From: a virus
Reading direction: 5' to 3' (one strand)
Virus record (IMG/VR): IMGVR_UViG_3300038558_000160
Span: 1 to 22,296 of that record
Length of the DNA: 22,296 nucleotides
The position numbers were made by a program, and so were the translations under genes. This document shows, one piece after another, positions 14,256 to 21,890 of the stretch; position 1 is the first letter of the stretch; each line of letters opens with the position of its first letter. The notes beneath the pieces are model-generated. The model worked only from the letters and a program-made list of their open reading frames with translations. It was not told the DNA's origin and did no database searches.

Positions 14256-14310
14256 CAACAGCAACACCCAGAAGTTGAAAATGCCTCAGTAAAGAATTAT
14301 TTCTAACACG

Positions 14311-14323
14311 CCCCTTTTATTTG
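14311..14323 (+). terminator. T-rich terminator after the 65-residue gene
   Basis: The plus-strand CCCCTTTTATTTG lies about 55 bases after the TAA, in the gap between convergent genes. It faces the minus-strand T-tract at 14363-14368. Confidence 0.4.
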
Positions 14324-14355
14324 ACAGTTTTGAACAAGCAAAACACTGTAGTCCC

Positions 14356-14384
14356 CGTGAAGAAAAAAGGACGTATATGCGTCT
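14356..14384 (-). terminator. Hairpin plus T-tract terminator after the propeller surface protein
   Basis: On the minus strand the near-palindrome GACGCATATACGTC is followed by CTTTTTTCTTC about 15-40 bases after the gene's stop. The hairpin is short, with GACG/CGTC arms; the T6 run is likely to be what matters in an archaeon. Confidence 0.5.
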
Positions 14385-14399
14385 TAATGTTCGTTCAAA

Positions 14400-16046
14400 C
14401 TATTGGCTTTTCTTGCTTTGCAGCCGAGTTCTCCTTTTGACAGCTATAGCCGTCAGCAATGTCGTGACGACGAATAATGGAAGAATGATCGGCGACGCAA
14501 ATTCCGGGACCACATGATACTTGAACAGAAGCTGCATTTCCTCAGTTGACACGGTGTTGTTGAGGTTGTCTTCTGCGATGATTACCCATGTCACGTTTGT
14601 GCAGTATGGAAACTGTGGGATTGTGCCGTTGTACAGGTTTCCTTCAAGATTTGTCATGTCAACAGCGATCCATGTTCCCGGGTCAGCTGTCGAAGTGTAG
14701 TTGAGAGTCACCCTTTTCACTCCACTTTCGTCATCAGTGACGTTGGCGTAAACCATAACTTCAGAGTCTGGATAGACGCTGTCGCTGGCTGGATCTTGGT
14801 GCGGGTTTTCTATCAAGGGCGGGGTTGAATCAATCATCATCCTGAACACGTAGAGGCTGTCCCAACCGGGACCTCCGATTGCTGCAACTAGACCGTTTCC
14901 TGACATCGAAACCAGGGGGCTGTATTGAAATAGGTCGAACTCGATTATGATGCTGCCGTCAGATTTCAGAAAACTTGCCTTGTGTTCAGAGAGTACCGTC
15001 TCTCCAGAAGCAGCTATGAGACCGCCGTCATCGCTTATGGCTACATCGAATATGCCCGTAGAGCTAAGTTTAACCCAGTCCTCAGTCTGTGCGCCGTGCC
15101 TGTCTGTGGCATTTGCCCAGAAGTGCAGGGAACTGGGAATGACGGCCACGCCGGCTACGACATCATTGCCGTCAACGTTCATATCAACGGAACTGAAGCC
15201 TCCAACATTTGTCCAAGTTGCATTAGGGTCTCCCGAGAGATTCGTGGCGTTTGCCCAGTAGAGCAGCTCAACATCATCTACGGCAACGACGGAGTAGCCA
15301 TCGTCAGACACTGCCAAATCCACTATGCTGCCATTTATTGAACTCCAAGAATCCCAAGTTGGTGCGTACGGCGACATCGCTCCGCTTGCGTTGTCATAGA
15401 AAACGACGAATCCGTTGGAGGAATTGGTTCCTCCCGCTGCTGCATATTTTCCGTCAGCGGACATGTCTACTGCCTTAACGTCCCATGCAGCTAGGTATCT
15501 GTACCAAGTGGCGGGTTCAGTGCTGCCTGATCTTGTCCTACACTGCGCAAAATAGTATACGCTTGTGCCTGTTCCACCCAGGAAAACATATTCTCCATCG
15601 TCTGACATGTCCAAAGTACGTCTCTCAATTGCCCCACCCATATACGTGCTCGTCCACGTTGGAGATAATCGTTCGCCAGTCATGGTCCTTGAATCATTAA
15701 AGTAATATAGGTATCCGTCGCTGCTGCCAGTAACCACGTATTCGCCGTCAGCTGACATCGCAACAGAAAGACTTGCAATCTGTGATGTATACCACCATTG
15801 TGGAGTTGAATTGCTTGAAGCGAAGTAATACAAACCTGTACCATTCACTGCGGCTAAGTAGTTGGCGTCTTTTGATACTGCCACATCGTTTACTGTTATG
15901 GAGCTGTTCCACAGCATTTGCACTCCGTATATTTTGGAGGTGTCTATAGGGTCAGAAGCATTCACTTGAGCCGTGTTAAATCTTAAGCTTATTGCGAAGG
16001 CCAATAGTGCAAGCAGACTTAAAACAAAAACGGATTTTCCTTTCAT
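14400..16046 (-). CDS. Secreted beta-propeller surface protein with Ig-like domain and membrane anchor
   Basis: 548 residues. A signal peptide (about 1-30) leads into seven or eight repeats of the type V-x-M-S-A-D-G-E-Y-V-x-x-G-x-x-D-G-x-L-Y-Y-F, recurring near residues 53, 95, 145, 192, 240, 285, 332 and 380: a WD40/PQQ-like propeller. Residues about 408-510 are an Ig-like domain (DDESGVKRVTLNY, then NGTIPQFPYCTNVTWVIIAE) closely resembling that of the phospholipase/peptidase protein. The C-terminus is VVPEF, a hydrophobic helix and KRRTRLQSKK. Many N-x-S/T sites fit a glycosylated surface protein. A TATA box and an inverted repeat lie just upstream, so it is transcribed on its own. Role: binding at the cell surface, partner unknown. 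It could be a host gene or virus-carried cargo. Confidence 0.75.
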   Translation of the reverse strand: MKGKSVFVLSLLALLAFAISLRFNTAQVNASDPIDTSKIYGVQMLWNSSITVNDVAVSKDANYLAAVNGTGLYYFASSNSTPQWWYTSQIASLSVAMSADGEYVVTGSSDGYLYYFNDSRTMTGERLSPTWTSTYMGGAIERRTLDMSDDGEYVFLGGTGTSVYYFAQCRTRSGSTEPATWYRYLAAWDVKAVDMSADGKYAAAGGTNSSNGFVVFYDNASGAMSPYAPTWDSWSSINGSIVDLAVSDDGYSVVAVDDVELLYWANATNLSGDPNATWTNVGGFSSVDMNVDGNDVVAGVAVIPSSLHFWANATDRHGAQTEDWVKLSSTGIFDVAISDDGGLIAASGETVLSEHKASFLKSDGSIIIEFDLFQYSPLVSMSGNGLVAAIGGPGWDSLYVFRMMIDSTPPLIENPHQDPASDSVYPDSEVMVYANVTDDESGVKRVTLNYTSTADPGTWIAVDMTNLEGNLYNGTIPQFPYCTNVTWVIIAEDNLNNTVSTEEMQLLFKYHVVPEFASPIILPLFVVTTLLTAIAVKRRTRLQSKKSQ

Positions 16047-16078
16047 GTCACATCGCCCATTATTTCTTTTGCTTAGTT

Positions 16079-16086
16079 CTTATAAC
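16079..16086 (-). promoter_or_regulatory. TATA box of the propeller surface protein gene
   Basis: On the minus strand GTTATAAG lies about 35 bases before the ATG at 16046. The leader contains GGGCGATGTGAC directly ahead of the start. The inverted repeat at 16089-16105 abuts this box on the upstream side. Confidence 0.5.
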
Positions 16087-16088
16087 TT

Positions 16089-16105
16089 GCGGAAAGCTCT
16101 TCCGC
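16089..16105. repeat. Inverted repeat GCGGAA-N5-TTCCGC beside the TATA box
   Basis: A perfect 6-base inverted repeat with a 5-base centre lies immediately upstream of the TATA box, where BRE recognition or a dimeric regulator would act. Together with the T-tract at 16120 it could instead be part of a transcript end, but on the minus strand the hairpin follows rather than precedes the T-run. I favour an operator. Confidence 0.4.
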
Positions 16106-16117
16106 TTCTGAAGAAGA

Positions 16118-16129
16118 ATAAAAAAAGGG
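16118..16129 (-). terminator. T-tract terminator after the holin-like gene
   Basis: On the minus strand CCCTTTTTTTATTC directly follows the holin-like stop codon within a few bases. It ends the head-gene operon before the propeller gene's own promoter. Confidence 0.6.
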
Positions 16130-16130
16130 A

Positions 16131-16370
16131 TTATGGCTTTGCGGTGTCGACGAGTTTTTGCAGCCAGACGGTTATGGCCGTTGGACCCACCAGAGCAGTG
16201 TAGATATCGAAAGTTATGCCAGCCATGTCTAAGCCTAACGCTGAGAACGCTCCAATGGCTACTGTTCGTACAAACTTTTTCCAGTTGAAAGCTTTGTCTT
16301 GTGCTGCGTAGCCCAAGAAAGCATAGACTAGTGCTGCACAGATCCCTAAACCAACGTTCAGCGGGTTCAT
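16131..16370 (-). CDS. Small membrane protein, holin-like
   Basis: 79 residues with hydrophobic segments at about 5-22 (NVGLGICAALVYAFLGYA), 33-50 (KKFVRTVAIGAFSALGLD) and 55-70 (DIYTALVGPTAITVWL), and a short charged loop between the first two. Size, three weak membrane helices and a place at the end of the head-gene run fit a holin, which would open the host membrane at the end of infection. Membrane proteins of this shape are also found among uncharacterised archaeal virus genes, so the lysis role is tentative. TTAGGAGGTG upstream of the ATG is the strongest ribosome site in the block. No endolysin gene neighbours it, although the secreted phospholipase/peptidase lies in the same segment. 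Confidence 0.55.
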   Translation of the reverse strand: MNPLNVGLGICAALVYAFLGYAAQDKAFNWKKFVRTVAIGAFSALGLDMAGITFDIYTALVGPTAITVWLQKLVDTAKP

Positions 16371-16467
16371 TTACTGTTTTCACCTCCTAACTGCGCATTT
16401 CCCGCCTCCATGAAAAGTGCACATCCTTTTGACGAGAGGAGAAAGGAGGAACCGAAAAACAGATGTG

Positions 16468-17691
16468 TCATTTTCCTGCACTTCCCATGGAGGTTTCGGG
16501 TTGCGGTTTCTCCCAAAGTTGCCAGCCAAACTTGACGGCATTCTTGCGGAATTCTTCTTGGCGGATTAAGCCCAGATCGGCGGCTTTCAGCATGTCAGCC
16601 ATGACGATTTCAGGGATTTTTTCGCTGCCCCAGTTTAGGCGAACCTGAGCCTCTGAGGGATTCAAGCCAGCTTGTGCCAAAACAACGTCGAAAACGTCGC
16701 GTTCAACGTGTCGTTTGATGCAACGCTGAATGGGCTTAATCAACATTGTCTGTAAGTCAAGCGCTGCCTTTGCAGAGGCTTCCGTGAATCCTGGTGTGCT
16801 GAATAATCGCGGCAATGGCGTTTCGCATCCGAGGTAAAACTGGTTTATTATGTGGTCAACGTAGTATTCGAAGCGAGCGCGTGGGTCAAGAACTATGGGT
16901 TTTATGTCTCCTTTTCCGCTGTAGAAAAGCCACGCGCCTTCTTCACTGCGGTTTTTGATGGCTCTTTCAAACTTTTGAATAGTGCCCTCATCTGCTTTCT
17001 CTAGTAAGGCCAAAACGTCCGGTCCAGCATACTTTTCGAAAATCTTTGGCATTATGCGCTCTATTTTGGCTTTCATCCACGCGTAGGCAGGCCGCTTGTC
17101 AGATTGAAAAGCGAGCGAGTGCAGCAGCACCTGCAAAACACCTGTTCCAAAGCCCGACAAGCCGAGACAGTTTGTTCGCCAGTGAATTATGGCTTCGGGC
17201 CTGAGGCTTTCGCCGCCATAGCTTTGTCCCAGCTTGTAGCTTTCAACGCTATACGGAATCTTCAAGGTGTTGTTTTGAACGCAGTTTTGCTCGATGCGCT
17301 CAATAGCATCTATTGGAAGCCTACGCAACTCCGTCAGCCTCTCAGGCGTGATTCTGAGCCAAAAATCATTCCCGCACGCTATCAGCGAACGTGCCATGTC
17401 GCAGAGCAAAGCATCAAGGTTAACGCCTTCATTGAATTCGTCTACGGCATTCTTTGCCCCTCTAGCCCTTCCATATCTTTCGTTGGCTGTCGTGTAAAAA
17501 CCCATGCCAACTGCTGAGGCCGCCAACAAATCAACGCTAGCCTTGCACGTTGGGTCCTTTTCATAGAGCCCTATTACGTCAGCGAGCGGAATGTTTGGAG
17601 CTTCATAGATCGTTGCTGGCTGCGGAGAGGCGTATCCGCTTCTGGTCTTAATCGAAAAGGCTTCGGTTAAGCGTTTCAGAATGCTGTTCAT
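16468..17691 (-). CDS. Portal protein (HK97 family)
   Basis: 407 residues. Portals form the dodecameric ring through which DNA enters and leaves the head. The protein starts MNSILKRLTEAFSIKTRSGY and continues with VIGLYEKDPTCKASVDLLAA, LIACGNDFWLRI, HWRTNCLGLSGFGTGVLQ and the late FYLGCETPLPRLFSTPGFTEAS region before a helical end. These phrases follow the HK97-type portal order: N-terminal clip helices, G-N-x-F-x-x-x strand, H-W-R with G-x-S-x-F-G, and the crown segment in which members contain P-x-x-L-F. The ATG overlaps the winged-helix gene's stop (ATGA). It lies downstream of the capsid gene, the reverse of the usual portal-protease-capsid order. High confidence. Confidence 0.88.
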   Translation of the reverse strand: MNSILKRLTEAFSIKTRSGYASPQPATIYEAPNIPLADVIGLYEKDPTCKASVDLLAASAVGMGFYTTANERYGRARGAKNAVDEFNEGVNLDALLCDMARSLIACGNDFWLRITPERLTELRRLPIDAIERIEQNCVQNNTLKIPYSVESYKLGQSYGGESLRPEAIIHWRTNCLGLSGFGTGVLQVLLHSLAFQSDKRPAYAWMKAKIERIMPKIFEKYAGPDVLALLEKADEGTIQKFERAIKNRSEEGAWLFYSGKGDIKPIVLDPRARFEYYVDHIINQFYLGCETPLPRLFSTPGFTEASAKAALDLQTMLIKPIQRCIKRHVERDVFDVVLAQAGLNPSEAQVRLNWGSEKIPEIVMADMLKAADLGLIRQEEFRKNAVKFGWQLWEKPQPETSMGSAGK

Positions 17692-17930
17692 CGCAGACCC
17701 TCCAGAAGTTTCCGACCCTTCTCGGTAATCACGTATGGAGCTCGGTGTTTCTGTTCACTTTTCTGGACGTAGCCATTCTGAACAAGATAGCTGAATATAC
17801 CTTCAAAAGTAGCGTGGGTGCCAAGTTTCTTCACAGTTCTTTTCTCAAGCTCTGTTCTGCAAATGGATTGTCTGCTAAGCTCGTGCAACACCGTTTTTGC
17901 AAGGTGCAATCTTTCGTTCAAACGTCTCAT
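17688..17930 (-). CDS. Winged-helix DNA-binding protein
   Basis: 80 residues with HLAKTVLHELSRQSICRTEL, a second helix (KLGTHATFEGIFSYLVQNGY) and a beta-wing (VQKSEQKHRAPYVITEKGRK), the common archaeal winged-helix layout ending in L-x-x-L. The ATG at 17930 overlaps the zinc-ribbon stop (ATGA) and has GAGGT nine bases upstream; an in-frame TTG at 17936 is less likely. It lies between capsid and portal genes, an odd place for a regulator. It may bind DNA during packaging (small-terminase-like role) or control virus transcription; neither is shown by the sequence. Confidence 0.65.
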   Translation of the reverse strand: MRRLNERLHLAKTVLHELSRQSICRTELEKRTVKKLGTHATFEGIFSYLVQNGYVQKSEQKHRAPYVITEKGRKLLEGLR

Positions 17931-18181
17931 GTACAAACTACCTCTACAGGTTTTTGAGTGCTAAAAAAAGAAGGAGAATGGTCCATGCACACCATCAGAA
18001 TTGCAAAGTCCCTTTTGCCATCAAGACCGTAGACAGTGAGAGCCAAGTCAGGCGTGTAAGGCGTCATCTCTGCGCCGCACAATGGACAGTAACACCAGCA
18101 ATCACAGATGACGATGTCCCCCTTCCGTCTTGAATAATGAACCTTTCCGCATTGGGGGCATTTGCCTTCATGCTCTGCCAT
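17927..18181 (-). CDS. Small zinc-ribbon protein
   Basis: 84 residues with two CPxC knuckles, C8-P-Q-C11 and C32-P-L-C35, plus C26, C28 and C30 in VICDCWCYCPLC. The knuckles would hold one zinc ion in a rubredoxin-like ribbon; the extra cysteines could bind a second metal. The C-terminal part (LALTVYGLDGKRDFAILMVC) is a beta-alpha unit without a family I recognise. The gene overlaps the winged-helix gene and follows the capsid gene, so the two small proteins are made together and may act together. Function unknown. Confidence 0.65.
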   Translation of the reverse strand: MAEHEGKCPQCGKVHYSRRKGDIVICDCWCYCPLCGAEMTPYTPDLALTVYGLDGKRDFAILMVCMDHSPSFFSTQKPVEVVCT

Positions 18182-18208
18182 GTTTGATCTGACCTAGAAA
18201 AGGTGTGT

Positions 18209-19162
18209 CTACAGCGATGTGCTTATGTTGGTCATCTTGGCAACGGCTTTGCTTCGCAGGATGCCTAGGCCGAATCTTGTTGTTGCTCTGACGCCGAATT
18301 CGCCACTTTTCGCATCTTCCCAGTCTTCAACCGTCACATCTCTCCGCAGAAGCATGACCGCAGCAACGCGAGTGTCCACAGCGTAAGCCGTTCCATTAGG
18401 CACCAGAGTGCTAGCCATAACTCTCATGCCAAGAACACTGCCGATAACACCACGCTCTAGGTCCACCTGTTCAGAGGGCAGATACTGCGCATGAATGAAC
18501 TTGTCGTCACTGAGAAGCTGATGCAACTGAACTTCATTAACAGCTAGAACCGTCGGACGCCAGTTTTCACCTCTGACAGCATTATGAAGTTTGAGCAACC
18601 CAGACCAGTTAACAGCGGTTCCCCCGTTGTCAATTGGGGCTCCGCCAGCCAAGTCTCCGTTTGCAATCGCCGCATATAAGGCCAGTATTTTGTTTGTTTC
18701 ATTCTCGCCTAGCGCTCTCCCAACTTTCTCCGTCATATTGTCCATGACGTTCCAAGTGGCATCCTCCAGAAACTCGCGTGTCCACTCTTCAGAGGCATCC
18801 GCGACTATGTTCGTGTATACGTCCACTGTGCTGATTTTCTTTCCACTTAATCTTGTGTAAGAACCTTCAGCATAGCGATAGGCAACAGCCTTTTCGTCAA
18901 GCGGAAACCTTTCCATAGTTTCAGTAGTCGGCCTCACTGTGTTGATGTCACGGCCTATCATCTCCGGGTTAGCGGCTTCCACAAGCGTATCATGCATTCG
19001 CCCTAAAGCGCCTGCCATGTCGCTGAACAAGCGTTCTTTAAGACCAGCTTCGCAGTAGCGCTTAAGGAACGGATGACCAATCGCCTTGTGCTTCAAATCT
19101 TCCATAAGCTGCCTAAACTCAACGTCCCGTTGCATGAGACTTTCAAAAAGCTTGGGCTTCAT
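18209..19162 (-). CDS. Major capsid protein, HK97 fold
   Basis: The protein has 317 residues from ATG 19162, chosen because GGTGAT lies five bases upstream and the GTG at 19171 would overlap that site. The N-terminal ~100 residues are helical (FRQLMEDLKHKAIGHPFLKR) and may be a scaffold-like delta domain or N-arm. The rest shows HK97-type features: an E-loop-like region near VAYRYAEGSYTRL, a long spine helix (ASEEWTREFLEDATWNVMDN), a P-domain with NWRPTVLAVNEVQLHQLLSD, VIGSVLGMRVMASTLVPNGT, and the closing A-domain strands (FGVRATTRFGLGILRSKAV). It sits next to the decoration protein and downstream of the protease. The role is well supported by order and fold pattern. Confidence 0.85.
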   Translation of the reverse strand: MKPKLFESLMQRDVEFRQLMEDLKHKAIGHPFLKRYCEAGLKERLFSDMAGALGRMHDTLVEAANPEMIGRDINTVRPTTETMERFPLDEKAVAYRYAEGSYTRLSGKKISTVDVYTNIVADASEEWTREFLEDATWNVMDNMTEKVGRALGENETNKILALYAAIANGDLAGGAPIDNGGTAVNWSGLLKLHNAVRGENWRPTVLAVNEVQLHQLLSDDKFIHAQYLPSEQVDLERGVIGSVLGMRVMASTLVPNGTAYAVDTRVAAVMLLRRDVTVEDWEDAKSGEFGVRATTRFGLGILRSKAVAKMTNISTSL

Positions 19163-19167
19163 ACAAA

Positions 19168-19599
19168 TCACCTTTCGACGCAGATGAAAATCAAGTCGTC
19201 TGCAGCTGAAGCAGATTCTAGGGCTATTCCAAGTTTGCGAGCATAATAAACCGTGTACTGAGCCGTGCCGCCTTCATTTACAGCCTGGTCAGACAACATA
19301 AGAACCCTTTTAGAGGCGTCTCCACTGTAGACCGCTTTGCCACGAGTTATGGCTCCGCCAGCTCTCACTTTCACATTTCCACGCACTAGAACTGGGCATG
19401 GATCAGCTTGCACTACGCTTTTGACCGCTATGCCTATGCAGTCTTGAGCAGAAGCAGCTGGGCTCACTTTGTCGTCTGCAGAGAGATATACGGGATCGCC
19501 TTTGGTGATAGCGGCGGCAGCTTCGAAAGTCTCGATGATGGCGTTCGGGTCATCTGTCTCGCCTATGCTCATCCAAGTTTTGCCTGTGTTGTCCGTCAT
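19168..19599 (-). CDS. Capsid decoration (cement) protein, DUF2190-like
   Basis: 143 residues from ATG 19599, which has GAGGAGTGAT upstream; the GTG at 19608 lies inside that site. The protein is beta-rich, with the phrase ITKGDPVYLSADDKVSPAAS, then CIGIAVKSVVQADPCPVLVR, then GAITRGKAVYSGD. That V-x-K-G-D-x-V (or T-K-G-D-P-V-Y), then G-I-A, then V-x-V-x-x-x-G-x-V pattern is typical of small cement proteins (DUF2190 style) that bind capsid trimers and stabilise heads. It lies immediately upstream of the major capsid gene, as is usual. Confidence 0.78.
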   Translation of the reverse strand: MTDNTGKTWMSIGETDDPNAIIETFEAAAAITKGDPVYLSADDKVSPAASAQDCIGIAVKSVVQADPCPVLVRGNVKVRAGGAITRGKAVYSGDASKRVLMLSDQAVNEGGTAQYTVYYARKLGIALESASAADDLIFICVER

Positions 19600-19604
19600 A
19601 AGAA

Positions 19605-19793
19605 TCACTCCTCATTTTCATTTTGAGTTTCAGCAAGCTCCGCCTTGCTTACTCCCAAATTCACGGAAAGCGACCATGAAGACTCAATTTTGCGAAGCCT
19701 TTCTTCCAAATCAATAAGCCATTTCGTTAGCATATCGTTTGAAAGAATCCCTTCCTTAGCCGAATCATAAGGATGCTTTCTTCGCGTGTCCAT
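19605..19793 (-). CDS. Small coiled-coil protein in the head operon
   Basis: 62 residues; the middle (MLTKWLIDLEERLRKIESSW) is a clear heptad-like amphipathic helix and the end is acidic (AETQNENEE). The gene starts one base after the protease stop, with GGTGA ahead, and runs into the decoration gene, so it belongs to the head operon. A scaffold or assembly role would fit but nothing proves it. I do not recognise a family. Confidence 0.55.
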   Translation of the reverse strand: MDTRRKHPYDSAKEGILSNDMLTKWLIDLEERLRKIESSWSLSVNLGVSKAELAETQNENEE

Positions 19794-19794
19794 T

Positions 19795-21456
19795 CTATTT
19801 CACCTTCTCCCGAAGCTTCAAGATGACGCCGCGAAGTTCTTGACAGAGCCGCTGAGGGCCAAAACCCCAGCTTCTCTCAACCATCGGGCTAGGGAGAACG
19901 TTCTGAATCATTTTTATCGCGTCTTCAGCGGGAATCGTAGGTTTCATGTTTTTCAGAAAACCTTCAACGATGCCACTTCCAGCCCCTGTTTTGACGCCAA
20001 AAGTTTTTTCAAGTCTATCAATGCGAGCTGTTAAAACGTTAATGGCGGTGTCAAATTGCTCCACAACGTTTTCGACGCTTGCGATGAGTTCATCTATTGT
20101 GGGATCTGGCGAAACGTCGAATTGGACAACGGCTATTTCGTCATCTCCTTCTTGTTCGAGAAGTCTAGCCTCTTCCGCAAAAGTGCCTATTCCAAGTTTC
20201 TTTTTATGCGTGGCCAAATGCTTCATCGCTTGCCGCTTGTATTCTTCTGGAATCTGACTTTGGGGCAACCGCGCATTTGCATTACGGAGATGTGGAACAT
20301 CTATGCTTCCGTCAGCTTGGTGATGCGGAAACTTTCTATTCACCAGATCGTTTTGTTTGTACACGACGGCGAAGGCTGAATCTGGAAGATCGTTAATGTA
20401 TTGGCGCGTCCAGACTCTTTCCCCGATTCTTGGCTTATCAGCCTTTATTTTCGGGCTCTCACCTGCCTTTCCACATTCTGTCACCGGTATCTGCGTTAAG
20501 GCAGAGACTCCTGTTGGAGTCATGTACTGCGAATGTAAAAGAAGCCAATCACGAATCTTGTTTTCATCCCACATCTTCTCTTTAGCGAAAAAGATGCTCT
20601 GAACTCTCTCCGTGTCAGGATCGGTCTGCAACTTCCCAACGATCGCGAGGATGCCGTTTTCTCTGTCAAGCCACATGGTGGCGAAGTGCTGGGGCAAAAA
20701 GGCGGAAGCGTCCTGATAGAAACCGAGCACGTACTCGCCGGCAATTATAGGCTGGAACGCCTGCTCTTTAACGTGCAACTTCTCCAAAACTTGGACGTTT
20801 GATTCCGGTATGCCAGGCACAGCTACGAGGCTCAACTCCGCGTTGTGCAGACCGTGCGGCACGTTTCCATCCAAAACATCGATTGTTTCGTAGTCTGCGC
20901 CGACGCTTACATGTTTAATCAAGCCGTTGCGGATTTTGTCAGCTGTCTCTTGATCGTAGATTTCGGCTTCGTACCAGAGATTTTGCCCATCATACCCGGT
21001 TTTAACTATTTTTCCTATAGCGTTTGGCACGGCAACGTGCTCAACATAGACTGGAGCCGAGACAAGTTTGTCTGCGAAAGACTGCAGCTCTTCAGGCGTG
21101 TAAATGTTGAAGTTCCGGCTTATGCCAGTTGTCAAAGCTATGCCGTGAATTCGCAAAGCCTTGTCAACAATTTTCTCCAACACTTTGAAGGGGAAGATGA
21201 CACAGAAATGCTCTCTTATTACTTCGTTTTTGGTGTGCTTGTCAAACCAAGCCTTAGCCTTGTCAAGCGTCCACTTCTTGGAAACGTCGAACAAATAGCT
21301 TTGAACTTCCATTGTCTCTTTGCCTTTAGGTTTGCCAACTGCGGCTTTGATGCCTTCGTCCTCGCTCAGAGTTATGGTCCGTAACGTTTTTTGCTGAAAC
21401 TCTTCCGGGCTGCGATGCCCGCTGCCGATATATTGATCAGTTATTTCCCAAGGCAA
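19795..21456 (-). CDS. Prohead protease with XkdF-like domains and C-terminal scaffold
   Basis: 553 residues from TTG 21456 (GGTGA upstream). Residues about 10-75 (GHRSPEEF through WTLDKAKAWFDKHT) form an N-terminal XkdF/protease-associated domain. The middle resembles herpes-type prohead proteases: VYVEHVAVPNAIGKI puts a candidate catalytic H140, and GLIKHVSVGADYE a candidate S184, followed by AELSLVAVPGIPESNV. A second W-x-x-x-K-x-x-x-W-L unit (KEKMWDENKIRDWLLLH) is at about 293-308. Residues about 352-425 (INDLPDSAFAVVYKQ, HHQADGSIDVPHLRNANARL) match a domain often attached to such proteases. A coiled coil at about 452-490 suggests scaffold function. The protein would organise and mature the prohead. 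It is the first gene of the virus operon. Confidence 0.8.
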   Translation of the reverse strand: MPWEITDQYIGSGHRSPEEFQQKTLRTITLSEDEGIKAAVGKPKGKETMEVQSYLFDVSKKWTLDKAKAWFDKHTKNEVIREHFCVIFPFKVLEKIVDKALRIHGIALTTGISRNFNIYTPEELQSFADKLVSAPVYVEHVAVPNAIGKIVKTGYDGQNLWYEAEIYDQETADKIRNGLIKHVSVGADYETIDVLDGNVPHGLHNAELSLVAVPGIPESNVQVLEKLHVKEQAFQPIIAGEYVLGFYQDASAFLPQHFATMWLDRENGILAIVGKLQTDPDTERVQSIFFAKEKMWDENKIRDWLLLHSQYMTPTGVSALTQIPVTECGKAGESPKIKADKPRIGERVWTRQYINDLPDSAFAVVYKQNDLVNRKFPHHQADGSIDVPHLRNANARLPQSQIPEEYKRQAMKHLATHKKKLGIGTFAEEARLLEQEGDDEIAVVQFDVSPDPTIDELIASVENVVEQFDTAINVLTARIDRLEKTFGVKTGAGSGIVEGFLKNMKPTIPAEDAIKMIQNVLPSPMVERSWGFGPQRLCQELRGVILKLREKVK

Positions 21457-21489
21457 GTTTTCACCAGCGTGACACTACTGACACCAAGC

Positions 21490-21498
21490 TAATATACG
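21490..21498 (-). promoter_or_regulatory. TATA box of the head-gene operon
   Basis: On the minus strand CGTATATTAG is centred about 38 bases before the TTG of the protease gene, leaving a leader of about 12 bases with GGTGA. It lies in the 137-base gap shared with the divergent regulator at 21594, so that regulator could control this promoter. Confidence 0.5.
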
Positions 21499-21593
21499 AA
21501 GAAAATGAAAAGGCGAATTGCACAACACGCTGGTCCGTCGGCAAGCCAATGCGTGGACTATCGGGTTGGGCCAATCCTAAAAAGTGACTCAAA

Positions 21594-21788
21594 ATGCCTA
21601 GAAAATGCATAGCAAAAGTGGTTCTCAGTAAGGAGCAAAAAGAGATTCTGGACGATTTAGCAAGGAGACTTGGAACCAGCGAAAGCGAAACGCTGCGGAT
21701 GGCTTTGATGGATTATGCAAAAGAACTGAGCCTGATAAAGGAAAGAGTCCAAAGAATAGGAAATCAACCTCTTGGGAGCAGACCATAA
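21594..21788 (+). CDS. Ribbon-helix-helix regulator
   Basis: 64 residues: a strand (CIAKVVLSKEQKE), helix 1 (ILDDLARRLG) and helix 2 (TSESETLRMALMDYAKEL), the classic Arc/CopG layout with the G-T-S-x-S-E turn. Such proteins bind operator DNA as dimers through the N-terminal strands. The gene diverges from the virus head operon and shares its 137-base upstream gap, so control of that operon is a natural hypothesis, not shown. The ATG has GTGA upstream; no strong TATA box is visible. A host regulator next to the junction is also possible. Confidence 0.72.
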   Translation: MPRKCIAKVVLSKEQKEILDDLARRLGTSESETLRMALMDYAKELSLIKERVQRIGNQPLGSRP

Positions 21789-21890
21789 TCTTGTGGTAAA
21801 GCTCAAACAGGATTCTGATTTGGAATTCCAGTCGAAATTAGGGTAATCAAGAATAAAATTTGAAAATTCGCAAATGATTTATCTGCACAA

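Noticed and set aside
16060-16383. 107-codon minus-strand frame overlapping the holin-like gene
   Set aside because: It is an out-of-frame shadow without a proper start; the 79-residue frame has a strong GGAGGTG site.
16380-16424. 14-codon minus-strand frame MCTFHGGGKCAVRR as a leader peptide
   Set aside because: No spaced ribosome site, and no way to show it is translated.
21457-21593. tRNA gene or attachment site at the right edge
   Set aside because: I could not fold a cloverleaf, and I saw no matching copy near the left edge.
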